From NCBI GenBank assembly GCA_035268985.1, contig DATFJV010000096.1, positions 41,274 to 105,273 on the forward strand: DNA of 64,000 nucleotides. The letters run 5' to 3'. The stretch is from JAAYHV01 sp035268985 (GTDB lineage: Bacteria > Bacillota > Clostridia > Peptostreptococcales > Anaerovoracaceae). Below the pieces are notes generated by a model. It was not told where the DNA came from. It saw only the letters and a list, made by a program, of their open reading frames with translations, and did no database searches. The position numbers and the translations under genes were made by a program. This document shows positions 44,847 through 55,000 of this stretch, piece after piece; position 1 is the stretch's first letter, and each line of letters begins with the position of its first letter.

Positions 44847-47800
44847 ATGTTTGAAAAATTATCAGATAAATCCATCGCAGAATATCAGCTAGAGCAGGTA
44901 GAACGATGGAAAGAAGAGGATTTATTGCATAAGTGCGTAACCGAAAGGGAAGGTTGCCCAAGTTATATATTTTATGAAGGTCCTCCTACAGCAAATGGAA
45001 AGCCAGGAATACATCATGTAATGGCTAGAACTTTAAAGGATTCTACTTGTAGATATAAAACAATGAAAGGGTTTCAAGTAAACCGTAAAGCAGGCTGGGA
45101 TACCCACGGACTTCCAGTTGAAATTGAAGTGGAAAGACAATTGGGGATGTCAGGGAAACAGGATATCGAAGAATATGGTATAAAGGAATTTAACAAAAAA
45201 TGTAAAGAATCTGTTTTTACATATACTGATCTTTGGAGAGAGATGTCGGAAAGAATGGGATATTTAGTTGACATGGATAACCCATATGTTACTTTGGAAA
45301 ATGACTATATCGAAACCGGTTGGTGGATTATCAAGGAATTTTTTGATGCGGGATTAATTTATGAAGGTCATAAAATCCTTCCATATTGTCCTAGATGTGG
45401 AACAGGGCTTGCATCCCATGAAGTTGCACAAGGATATAAAGAAGTAAAAACATTAACCGTTACTTGTAAATTCAAAAGAGTAGACTCTGATGAATATTTC
45501 TTGGCATGGACAACAACTCCTTGGACGTTACCTTCAAATGTGGCGCTAACAGTGGGAGAAGATATAGAATATGTAAAAGCAAAAATGATAGAAGGCGATG
45601 AAAAAGGTAATGTCTTTTATGTTGCAAAAGTATTAGCTAACAACGTATTAGGAGAAAATAAATATGAAGTTTTAGAAGAAATGTTGGGCAAAGATTTAGA
45701 ATATCTTGAATATGAGCAACTAATGCCTTATGTAAAAACTGATAAAAAGGCATTCTTTGTAACTTTAGCGGATTATGTAACAGTTGAGGATGGCACGGGT
45801 ATTGTACATACAGCTCCTGCATTTGGTGAAGATGACTACCAAACTGGAAGAAGATATGACTTGCCTGTATTTCAGCCTGTAGATGAAAAGGGCGAGTTCA
45901 CAGAGACTCCTTGGGCGGGCCATTTTGTTATGGAAGAAGGTTTAGATGTTGAGATTTTAAAATCTTTAGCTTCTGCAAATAAAGTATTTTCCAAGGAAAA
46001 AGTCATTCATAACTATCCCCATTGTTGGAGATGCAACACTCCTTTAGTATATTATGCTAAACCTAGTTGGTATATTGAAATGAGCAAATTAAAGAACAAA
46101 TTAGTAGAGAATAATAATGGCGTTAATTGGTATCCAGATTATGTAGGCGAAAAAAGATTTGGGAACTGGCTATCAGAAGTTAAAGATTGGGCTATTTCTA
46201 GATCTAGATATTGGGGAACACCAATTCCAGTTTGGAGATGTGAATGCGGTCATATGGATTGCATAGGTAGCAGGCAAGAATTAAAAGATAAAGCAATCGA
46301 AGATATTGATATAGATATTGAATTACATAGACCATACGTGGATGATGTTCATATAACTTGTCCTAATTGTGGTAAACCTATGGAAAGAATACCTGAAGTT
46401 ATGGATTGTTGGTTTGATTCAGGGGCTATGCCATTTGCACAATCCCATTATCCATTTGAAAATAAAGAACATTTTGAAGGAAAATTATTCCCTGCTGATT
46501 TCATATGTGAAGGTATAGATCAAACTAGAGGTTGGTTCTATTCTCTTATGGCAATTTCAACGTTCATAATGGGTAAGGCACCGTATAAAAATGTGTTGGT
46601 TAACGATCTTATCTTAGATAAAGAAGGTAAAAAAATGTCTAAGTCAAGGGGTAATACCGTATCACCTTTTGAACTTTTCGATAAATATGGTGCAGATGCA
46701 ACTAGATGGTACTTGTTAAGTGTATCACCTGCTTGGACACCTACTAAATTTGACGAAGAAGGTCTGAAGGATGTAGTAAGTAAGTTCTTTGGTACATTAA
46801 GAAATGTATACAACTTCTTTGTTCTTTATTCAAATATCGATGGAGTTAACCCGAATGATTTGGATTTTTCTTATGATAAGAGACCTGAATTGGATAGATG
46901 GGTTATATCAAAATTCAATAAACTGGTTAAAGCGTCCACTGATGCTATGGACGTTTATGATCATATGAAAACTGTTAGAGCTATAAATGAATTTGTTACT
47001 GAAGATTTTTCCAATTGGTATATTAGAAGGGCAAGAAGAAGATTTTATGCTGAGGAAATGACAGAAGACAAAAAGCGCGTATATGCAACAACATACGAGG
47101 TGTTAATTGGTGTAGTAAAACTTATCGCTCCAATTGCTCCATTTATTGCAGACGAAATGTTTGTTAAATTAACAGGAGAAGAAACGGTTCATACTGCTAT
47201 CTATCCTGATTGTAATAATAACCTTATAGATGAAAAAGTAGAAGAAAGAATGGATTTAGTTAGAAATCTAGTGACTTTAGGCAGAGGAACTAGAGAAAAA
47301 GAAAGAATTAAGGTTAGGCAGCCATTAAATAAGGTTATTGTTGATGGTAAATATGAAGAAGTAATATCAGATTTATCTCCACTTATACTTGAAGAGCTAA
47401 ACGTTAAATATGTTGAGTTTGAAAAGGATTTAGACCAGTATATGGATTTTGTAGTAAAACCTAATTTTAAAACGGCAGGTCCTAAACTTGGGAAAAACAT
47501 CAAAGCTTTCGGAGCATTTCTAGCTAAAGCGAATGCTAAAGAATTATTGAATTCCTTTAAAAATGGTTCACTAAAGATTGACTTAAATGATGAAATTGTA
47601 GAAATCGAAGAGGAGTTTGTTGATGTAAGAATTACTGCTAAAGAAGGTTTTGCAGTTGCCATGGAAAACAATGTGTTTACTATAATAGATACTAATCTAA
47701 CTGATGAATTGGTTGAAGAAGGATATGTTAGGGAAGTTATTTCCAAGATTCAACAGCTAAGAAAACAATATGATTTTGAAATGATGGATAAAATAAATGT

Positions 47801-47966
47801 ATATGTAAATGTAGATGAAGAAATCAAAAAAGCAATTGGTGCTAATAAGGACTTTATAATGAAAGAAACATTAGCCCTTGAGATACTTGAAAAAGATGAT
47901 ATAATAGAGTATGATATTAATGGTCATAAAACTGGTATCGATGTTGAGAGGGTTAATAATGGCTAA
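44847..47966 (+). CDS. ileS: Isoleucyl-tRNA synthetase, type 2, with GIHH in place of HIGH
   Basis: A 1039-residue class I synthetase from the ATG at 44847 (an in-frame ATG at 44829 precedes the GGAAGGGA Shine-Dalgarno and is less likely). The sequence (GPPTANGKPG..., GWDTHGLPVEIEVE, PYCPRCGTGLASHEVA) follows the eukaryote-like IleRS2 type, not the usual Firmicute type 1. The catalytic signature HxGH is replaced by GIHH (residues 54-57), and KMSKS is intact (596-600). The CP1 editing domain contains TTPWTLPSN and GEDDY. IleRS2 enzymes are known to be poorly inhibited by mupirocin. Expression is controlled by the T-box. The 3' end overlaps rlmN by 8 nt. Confidence 0.95.
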   Translation: MFEKLSDKSIAEYQLEQVERWKEEDLLHKCVTEREGCPSYIFYEGPPTANGKPGIHHVMARTLKDSTCRYKTMKGFQVNRKAGWDTHGLPVEIEVERQLGMSGKQDIEEYGIKEFNKKCKESVFTYTDLWREMSERMGYLVDMDNPYVTLENDYIETGWWIIKEFFDAGLIYEGHKILPYCPRCGTGLASHEVAQGYKEVKTLTVTCKFKRVDSDEYFLAWTTTPWTLPSNVALTVGEDIEYVKAKMIEGDEKGNVFYVAKVLANNVLGENKYEVLEEMLGKDLEYLEYEQLMPYVKTDKKAFFVTLADYVTVEDGTGIVHTAPAFGEDDYQTGRRYDLPVFQPVDEKGEFTETPWAGHFVMEEGLDVEILKSLASANKVFSKEKVIHNYPHCWRCNTPLVYYAKPSWYIEMSKLKNKLVENNNGVNWYPDYVGEKRFGNWLSEVKDWAISRSRYWGTPIPVWRCECGHMDCIGSRQELKDKAIEDIDIDIELHRPYVDDVHITCPNCGKPMERIPEVMDCWFDSGAMPFAQSHYPFENKEHFEGKLFPADFICEGIDQTRGWFYSLMAISTFIMGKAPYKNVLVNDLILDKEGKKMSKSRGNTVSPFELFDKYGADATRWYLLSVSPAWTPTKFDEEGLKDVVSKFFGTLRNVYNFFVLYSNIDGVNPNDLDFSYDKRPELDRWVISKFNKLVKASTDAMDVYDHMKTVRAINEFVTEDFSNWYIRRARRRFYAEEMTEDKKRVYATTYEVLIGVVKLIAPIAPFIADEMFVKLTGEETVHTAIYPDCNNNLIDEKVEERMDLVRNLVTLGRGTREKERIKVRQPLNKVIVDGKYEEVISDLSPLILEELNVKYVEFEKDLDQYMDFVVKPNFKTAGPKLGKNIKAFGAFLAKANAKELLNSFKNGSLKIDLNDEIVEIEEEFVDVRITAKEGFAVAMENNVFTIIDTNLTDELVEEGYVREVISKIQQLRKQYDFEMMDKINVYVNVDEEIKKAIGANKDFIMKETLALEILEKDDIIEYDINGHKTGIDVERVNNG

Positions 47967-48990
47967 AGCAAATATTTTGGATTTCTCATATTCTGAGCTA
48001 GAATCTGAAATAGTAAGTATTGGTGAAAAAAAATATAGAGCAAAGCAAATTTACGGCTTTTTGATGAAAGGCATTAACAATTTTAGGGAGATGATAAATC
48101 TCCCTAATCTTTTGGTTGAAAAATTAGAAGAAAAATATTATATAGGAATTCCTATTATTAGAGATATACAAATATCCCAAAATGATGGTACTAGAAAATA
48201 TCTTCTAGAGTTTAATGATGGAGCAAATATTGAGAGTGTATTTATGAAATATAAATATGGGAATTCGATATGTATATCTACCCAAGTAGGATGCAAAATG
48301 GGTTGTAGATTCTGCGCATCTACTATAGGTGGATTAAAAAGAAACTTGACTAAGGGTGATATGCTGGCTCAAATACTAGCAGTTGAAAAAGAAAGTAAAG
48401 AAAGGGTTAATCATATAGTTTTAATGGGTATAGGAGAGCCCTTTGACAATTATGATAACATTAAAGGCTTCATAAAGGTTATTAACAGTCGCGAAGCCTT
48501 AAACATAGGTATGCGAAATATAACTGTTTCAACTTGTGGAATAGTACCAATGATAAAAATATTCGCACAAGACTTTCCTCAAGTTAATTTGGCAATTTCC
48601 CTTCACTCTCCTTACAATGATAAAAGAAACGAGATAATGCCAATAAATCGGAAATACAACCTTGAAGAATTGATAAATGCTTGCAAGGATTATACGGAAT
48701 TAACTAACAGAAGAATAACATTTGAATATACTCTAGTGTATGATAATAATGATAGTAAGGAAGATGCGAATGCGCTTGCTAAATTGTTAAAAGGGATGTT
48801 GTGCCATGTAAATCTTATTCCTCTTAACGAAGTAAGGGAGACAGGACTAAAAAAAAGCAACAGAAAAAGTGTTGAGCAATTTAAAGATATCTTAAATGGA
48901 AAAGGTATTAATGCAACTATAAGAAGGGAACTGGGGTCTGATATAGATGCGGCTTGTGGGCAATTGAGGCAAAAAGATAATAGTCACTAA
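47959..48990 (+). CDS. rlmN: 23S rRNA/tRNA adenine-C2 methyltransferase RlmN
   Basis: A 343-residue radical SAM enzyme that methylates A2503 of 23S rRNA and A37 of some tRNAs. The cluster motif is CKMGCRFCAS (CxxxCxxC, about 101-109). GIGEPFDNYDN, the SLHSPYNDKRNEIMP segment and the catalytic Cys near the C-terminus (IDAACGQLR) are present. The open frame extends upstream to 47911, but the ATG at 47959 with SD GAGAGGG gives the normal N-terminus and overlaps ileS by 8 nt. It ends in a convergent arrangement with the MFS gene. Confidence 0.95.
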   Translation: MAKANILDFSYSELESEIVSIGEKKYRAKQIYGFLMKGINNFREMINLPNLLVEKLEEKYYIGIPIIRDIQISQNDGTRKYLLEFNDGANIESVFMKYKYGNSICISTQVGCKMGCRFCASTIGGLKRNLTKGDMLAQILAVEKESKERVNHIVLMGIGEPFDNYDNIKGFIKVINSREALNIGMRNITVSTCGIVPMIKIFAQDFPQVNLAISLHSPYNDKRNEIMPINRKYNLEELINACKDYTELTNRRITFEYTLVYDNNDSKEDANALAKLLKGMLCHVNLIPLNEVRETGLKKSNRKSVEQFKDILNGKGINATIRRELGSDIDAACGQLRQKDNSH

Positions 48991-49006
48991 TTAGTGGCTA
49001 TTTTTG
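48980..49006. terminator. Terminator shared by rlmN and the MFS gene
   Basis: A 9-bp stem with one G-U pair, ATAGTCACT (48980-48988) / AGTGGCTAT (48993-49001), with loop AATT, is followed by TTTT on the forward strand and preceded by AAAAAGAT on the reverse. Both stop codons lie inside the hairpin. Confidence 0.8.
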
Positions 49007-50174
49007 ATATGAAGCTAATAATTATAATTGTGCCCAACAATGATAGAATTGTAGAAACTAGAAGCAGTGTTGAAGCTCCTAGCAAATCCAAGATAAAGCC
49101 ACCTAAAAAGCTCGATACTACAGAACCTATAGTTGTCATTATTATAAATAAGGCTTGACCCCTTACAGCTTCTCGCTTGTCCAAGGTTTCATCAACAAAG
49201 TGGACCATTGCAGGTAGGAAAAGAGCAAAACCAAATAATTGGATAAATTGAGCTATAAATATTAAAACTACTGAGGTAGCCAAATAGCAGAGTAGTGTTT
49301 TCAGCGTAAAACCAAGGGAAGCTATAATAATTAAAGTCTTGCATTTGAACCTTTTATGGATTTTATCAAATAATACCATAGTGGGTATTTCAAGGGCAGC
49401 CATAAGAGAGAGTATTTTCCCCATATCTGCGCTGTTACCATTTACATTATCTACAATTTGGAACATAAAATTGTTTAAAACTGCGTTGCTAAAATATAAG
49501 CCGATTACACCGGTGCTCATTATAAAAAAAGCTTTATTGTGTGACAAAAATTCTTTTAAAGTAATTGGTATAATTACTTCGTTCTTGATATTTATATCTT
49601 GTTTTACGCATTCTTTTTTGTACCTTATGCTTGTAAACATAATAAAAGCTAATAGAAAAGCTAAAATGGATTGACCGGCTATAGGAATTGCAATTATACC
49701 ATATTTTACTACAAAACCGCCTAAAACTCCTACTAAAAGAGAATACAATAAAGACCCTGTACTTCTGGCAAGACCAAAATTAATATAACAACCTGAATTT
49801 TGCAAATAAAAATTTAATGAATTAATAAAAGGTTGACCCGTTGTAACCCAAGCGATTATTAAGATATATAGAAAAGTTAAAATTAGGGATCTGGAATCAA
49901 AGGAAAACAAGAATAGATTAAGAATAATCATTATAACTATCAAAAACTTTATAATACTAAAAAGTGTAAACTTATTACTAGTGTCTGCAATGTGGGCTAA
50001 AATAGGTTGCATAAATAAAGCCAATATACTGCCTATGGAAAATATGATTCCTATTTCAGAATTAGAATAGCCTTTATCCAATAAAAATACTGCAGCATAA
50101 CTAAAGGCTACGCCAAAATACATCCAGTAAGTGCCTTGTACCATGGAGTATTCAATGTTCAAAAGTTTTTTCAT
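48987..50174 (-). CDS. MFS transporter (LacY/nucleoside-symporter-like)
   Basis: A 395-residue permease with twelve predicted helices, from the ATG at 50172-50174 (SD GGAGG 9 nt upstream). Longer in-frame starts to 50249 have no ribosome-binding site. The segment LNFYLQNSGCYINFGLARSTGSL before helix 5, and the LFGFALFLPAMVHFVDETLDKREAVRGQAL region in the second half, are typical of the MFS_1-like group. The substrate is unknown. The gene is convergent with rlmN (4-nt overlap of coding ends) and divergent from plsX. Confidence 0.85.
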   Translation of the reverse strand: MKKLLNIEYSMVQGTYWMYFGVAFSYAAVFLLDKGYSNSEIGIIFSIGSILALFMQPILAHIADTSNKFTLFSIIKFLIVIMIILNLFLFSFDSRSLILTFLYILIIAWVTTGQPFINSLNFYLQNSGCYINFGLARSTGSLLYSLLVGVLGGFVVKYGIIAIPIAGQSILAFLLAFIMFTSIRYKKECVKQDINIKNEVIIPITLKEFLSHNKAFFIMSTGVIGLYFSNAVLNNFMFQIVDNVNGNSADMGKILSLMAALEIPTMVLFDKIHKRFKCKTLIIIASLGFTLKTLLCYLATSVVLIFIAQFIQLFGFALFLPAMVHFVDETLDKREAVRGQALFIIMTTIGSVVSSFLGGFILDLLGASTLLLVSTILSLLGTIIIISFISKIATN

Positions 50175-50236
50175 TTTATGCTGCCTCCAAGTAGATAGTA
50201 TAACACATAGGACCTTAATTATGAACATAAATTTAA

Positions 50237-50264
50237 TGCACAAGAGCATAATTTATGTTATAAT
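50237..50264 (+). promoter_or_regulatory. plsX promoter
   Basis: TGCACA (50237-50242), 16-bp spacer, perfect TATAAT (50259-50264) with TG at the extended -10 position. I see no clear FapR-type operator. Confidence 0.55.
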
Positions 50265-50299
50265 AAAATGATTATTAATGTGCATAAGGAGTTAAGAAT

Positions 50300-51304
50300 A
50301 TGAAAATATTGATAGATGGAATGGGTGGCGATTATGCACCTAAAGAAATGGTAAAAGGATCAGTGCTAGCTGCTAGGGAAATAGAGCATGAAGTCATAAT
50401 AATTGGTGACGAAGAAATAATAAAAGCAGAGCTTGATAATAACAATTTTAAGGGTGATAATATTAAAATTGTCAATGCATCAGAAAACATATTAAATGAC
50501 GAATCACCGGTAAAAGCTGTAAGAAAGAAGAAAAATTCATCTATAGTAATTGGCCTTAATATGATAAAGGAAAAGGAAGCTGATGTATTTATTTCCGCAG
50601 GAAGCACGGGAGCATTATTAGCAGGTGGGTTACTAGTATTAGGTAGAATAGAAGGAATTGAAAGACCGGCTATAGCTGCATTTTATCCTAAAATGGGTAA
50701 AAATGAACCAGCTCTATTGCTAGACTGTGGTGCCAATACTGATATTAAACCAATTAATCTATTGCAATTTGGAATTATGGGAAGTATATATATAGAAAAT
50801 GTTTTGGGAAGAACCAAACCAGAGATTGGTTTATTGAATATTGGAGCAGAACCAAACAAAGGTGACAAGTTACATAAGGAAGCATATAATCTTTTGACAG
50901 ATAGCACATTAAACTTTATAGGAAATGTGGAGGGAAGAGATGTTCCGTCAGGTGCTTGTGATGTTATAGTAACTGATGGATTTTCTGGAAACATTTTCCT
51001 AAAAACATCAGAAGGTGTTGCTTTAACTATAATGAAGCTAATAAAAAACAAACTCATGGAAAGTGGTTTGTCTAAATTAGGCGCCATATTGTCTTCTAAC
51101 AAGCTCAAATCTCTTAAGAAGGAATTTGATTATTCCGAGTTTGGAGGCGCCCCTATTCTTGGGGTAAAGGGAGGAATACTAAAAATTCATGGTTCTTCAA
51201 AATCAAATGCTGTGTATAAAGCTATAACTAATTCAGTTTTGTTTGTTGAAAGAGATATTGTAAACATGATTGAAGCAAGTGTTACTACAAGCGAGGAAAT
51301 ATAA
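50300..51304 (+). CDS. plsX: Phosphate acyltransferase PlsX
   Basis: A 334-residue enzyme that makes acyl-phosphate from acyl-ACP for PlsY. DGMGGDYAPKEMVKGS at the N-terminus, SAGSTGALLAGG and VTDGFSGNIFLKTSEG are the family motifs. SD AAGGAG. It overlaps rnc by one base. In many Firmicutes acpP (and fab genes) lies between plsX and rnc; here there is none. PlsY is encoded 7 kb downstream in the same direction. Confidence 0.97.
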   Translation: MKILIDGMGGDYAPKEMVKGSVLAAREIEHEVIIIGDEEIIKAELDNNNFKGDNIKIVNASENILNDESPVKAVRKKKNSSIVIGLNMIKEKEADVFISAGSTGALLAGGLLVLGRIEGIERPAIAAFYPKMGKNEPALLLDCGANTDIKPINLLQFGIMGSIYIENVLGRTKPEIGLLNIGAEPNKGDKLHKEAYNLLTDSTLNFIGNVEGRDVPSGACDVIVTDGFSGNIFLKTSEGVALTIMKLIKNKLMESGLSKLGAILSSNKLKSLKKEFDYSEFGGAPILGVKGGILKIHGSSKSNAVYKAITNSVLFVERDIVNMIEASVTTSEEI

Positions 51305-52002
51305 TGAAACATAAATCTTATCTAGAACTTGAAACTTCATTGGGATATTGTTTTAAAAACAAATTACTTTTAATGAATGCATTAACACATAGCTCCTATG
51401 CCAGTGACAGAAATTTGGAGTATGTGGAAAATAATGAGCGTTTGGAATTTGTTGGAGATGCTTTATTAGACTCTGTTATTGGGGTTAATTTATATAAAAA
51501 ATTAGAAAATGAAAAGGAAGGAAGCCTTACCAAAATCAGATCTCAAATAGTCTGTGAGGAAACTCTAAAGGATATAGGAAATGAATTAATACTAAGTGAA
51601 TATATACTAATTAGTAAAGGCGAAGAAAATACAGGTGGCAGAAACCGTAGATCTATAATAGCAAATGCAGTTGAAGCTATTATAGGAGCAGTATTTTTAG
51701 ACAGTGATTATGACACTGTAAGCGGTGTGATAACTAATTTATTTGAAAAAAAAATAAAACTTGCAATAAATGGTGGTTTAAATATTGATTATAAAACTAA
51801 GTTGCAAGAAATATTGCAAAATAGATATAAAGAAAACTTCGTATCCTATGAAGTTGTTGATACAAAAGGGCCAGACCATGATAAGGTTTTTTATGTGGAA
51901 GTAAAAAATCACGGTAAAATAATTGGTTATGGCGTAGGTAAAAGTAAAAAGGAAGCAGAACAAAATTCGGCAAAAGATGCCCTTAAGAGAGGAGTCGACT
52001 AG
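51304..52002 (+). CDS. rnc: Ribonuclease III
   Basis: A 232-residue double-strand-specific endoribonuclease. The catalytic domain carries NNERLEFVGDALLDSVIG (about 40-57) and NAVEAIIGAVFLDS. The C-terminal dsRNA-binding domain (about 158-228) holds YKTKLQEILQNR and GVGKSKKEAEQNSAKDAL. The start overlaps the plsX stop (ATAATG). Smc starts one base after its stop. Confidence 0.97.
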   Translation: MKHKSYLELETSLGYCFKNKLLLMNALTHSSYASDRNLEYVENNERLEFVGDALLDSVIGVNLYKKLENEKEGSLTKIRSQIVCEETLKDIGNELILSEYILISKGEENTGGRNRRSIIANAVEAIIGAVFLDSDYDTVSGVITNLFEKKIKLAINGGLNIDYKTKLQEILQNRYKENFVSYEVVDTKGPDHDKVFYVEVKNHGKIIGYGVGKSKKEAEQNSAKDALKRGVD

Positions 52003-52003
52003 A

Positions 52004-55000
52004 TTGTATTTTAAAAGAATAGAAATGCATGGCTTTAAATCATTCGCAGACCCCGTTTGTATAGAATTTCATGAAGGAATAACATGTATTGTAGGGCCAA
52101 ACGGTAGCGGCAAAAGCAACATTAGTGATGCAATAAGATGGGTATTAGGAGAGCAAAGTCCTAAATTATTACGTGGTGGCAAGATGGAAGAAGTAATTTT
52201 TGCTGGGACTACAGACAGAAAATCTAGGGGAATGGCAGAAGTTACTTTAGTTATAGATAATTCAAGTGGAATTTTACCAATAGAATATAATGAAGTTGCA
52301 ATTAAGAGAAGGATGTACAGATCTGGAGAAAGTGAATACTTAATAAATAATAATCAATGCAGACTTAAGGACATACGTGAACTTATCATGGATACTGGCA
52401 TAGGCGTTGATGGGTATTCAATAATTGGGCAAGGTAAAATATCAGATATAGTTAGCCTTAAACCAGATAACAGAAGAGAAATATTTGAAGAGGCAGCTGG
52501 CGTTGTTATGTATAAAAATAGAAAAACAACTGCTGAAAGAAAACTGGAAAGTGCCAAAGACAATCTTGATAGAGTTAACGATATAATTAATGAAATAGAA
52601 GAGAGAATAGGCGGTTTAAGGGAAGAAAGTATAAAAGCTAAGGAATTTGTTGAGCTTAGAGAAAGATACAAGTACCTTGAAATTAATTTAACATTAAATA
52701 ATATAGGAAATTTAGATAAAAGTACAGAAGATTTAAATACTGAAATCTTGGAATTAAAAGAAAAGTTAGAAGAATTAGAAAATTCAAGAAAAGAGTCTGA
52801 AGATGAGCTTGATGAACTCATGGAAAGAAGTGAGAAGTTAGATGAATTAAGTAAAGAAGCCAATGATAGCCTTATAAAAAAGGTTAATGATTTAAATACA
52901 ATAAGTAGTCAAGGTAAAGTAAATGTTGAAAGAATCAATTCCATTGATAAAGACGTGGATAGATTAACTGATGAAATAAGTGAGATTAATGAAAAATTAT
53001 CTGCAGAAAATAAAAAATTGGAAGAACTTGCAGAAAACGAAAAAGAATTAAAACTTAGCAAGGAAAAAGCTGAATCAAAGCTGGAAGAAGCTATAATTGA
53101 ACTTAATTCTTTAAATATAAAAAGCAAAGATTGTGAAGGAGAAATTGATAGTAAGAAAAATAGGATTATTGAAATAAACAATGAGAATTTAAAAAGAAAA
53201 GGTGAAATAAACACTTTAAATAGTTATAAAGAATCATTAAATTCCAGAAAAAATCAAATAGAGTTTGAAAATAGTAATGGAGACAAAAAAAGTGATGAGT
53301 ATAAATTTCAAATTAATGAAGCAGAGTCAAAGCTGTCAGAAAACAATGAAACTTTAAGAATATATGAGATTAAGGAAAAAGAGTTTAATACCAATATACT
53401 AGATATTGATAAGAAGGAACAAAATGTTAATAAGAAAATTGAAGATAATAATTTAAAGTTAAACAGATCTTATGCAAGAAAAAATGCAATTCAAGAGATG
53501 GAAAACAATTATGAAGGTTATAACAATGCTGTAAAGTTTTCTATGAAAGCTGGTTTGGATTCCATATATGGCACAGTAGCAGACATTATCAAGGTGCCTG
53601 ATGGACTTGAACTAGCCATTGAAACAGCTCTTGGTGGTGCAATGCAGAACATAGTATGTAAAGATGATAATACTGCAAAAGAACTTATTAATAAACTCAA
53701 AAACAGCGGAGCGGGAAGAGCAACGTTTTTACCTTTAGAATCAGTTAAAGGTAACAGAGTCAGTTTTAATAATGATGATGGTGCTTTGGGTATAGCAGCA
53801 GAATTAATCGATTTTGATGAAAAGTTTATTGGTGTGATTAATTATTTACTTGGCAGAGTTATTATTTCAAAAACCATGGATGATGCTGTTAGACTTTCTA
53901 AAAACATGAGAAATGGTGCTAGATTTGTAACTTTGGATGGAGAAGTTGTAAATGCCAGTGGAGCTATTACTGGAGGGAAGTATAAAAATAAATCATCTAA
54001 TTTGATTGAGAGAAAATCAGAAATCTTAAAGCTTGAAAAGACCATAAAGAAGTTAAATGCTTTAGAGGAAACTTTGAAAAATGAAAAATCAGAAATTCAA
54101 GAGAGAAAAGAAAAAATATTAAAAGAAAAAGAAAAAATCAATGGGGCTAAACAAAGTATCCTTTTGGAAAATGGAAACCTAAAAAATCAATTGGATCACA
54201 TAAAGGCATTAGTAAAGGAAACTGGTTTAGCGTATGATAGATATGAAAAAGAAATTGAAAGAATTGGGAATGACTTATTAGATGCAGACCAAATGATTGT
54301 TAAATATCAAGAAGAAATTAAAGAAGCAGAAGAAGAAAGCGAAAAATTAAATCAAGAAGTCGATTCCCTTATTGAAGGTTTAGAGAGTTTTGAAAAAGAA
54401 CAAGAAGAAAAAAATGAGGAAATAGTATCTATAAGAGTTGAAGTAAATGAATTTGAAACTAAATTTCTTGGGTTAAATGAATTAATTGAAAGGATAAATG
54501 ATACGATTGTAGATTATGAAGATGATTTAAACGATGATAACGAGGAATTAGAAGATATACTTAAAGAAAAAGAATTGCTATGTACTGGTGACGATGAGGC
54601 TATTGAAAAGCAAGAACTATTAAAGCTAGAAAAAATAGAACTGGAAAAGTATATTGAAGAAGCTACAAAAGAAAAGACAAGTATAAATAAAAGATATAAT
54701 GAGATTAACGAAGAACAAAAAAATCTGATTAACGAAAAAAATGAAGCCCAAGATAAAAAGTATAGAGCTGAGATAAAGTTAGCCAAAAATGAGACGCAAT
54801 TAAATAACATAAAAGACAGGTTATGGGAGGACTTTGAAATATCTTTTGCTGAAGCTAGAGATATGAAAGCGGAAAATTTCCCTATAACTGCTGCAGGAAA
54901 GGAATTAAAAGAAGTCAAAACAAGATTAAAAGAACTTGGTGATGTAAATGTGTCTTCAATAGAAGAATATGAAAAAGTTAGCAAGAGGTATGAATTCCTA

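Noticed and set aside
51977..52003. Longer N-terminus for SMC starting inside rnc
   Set aside because: The family N-terminus begins at the TTG at 52004, which has a well placed GAGGAG.
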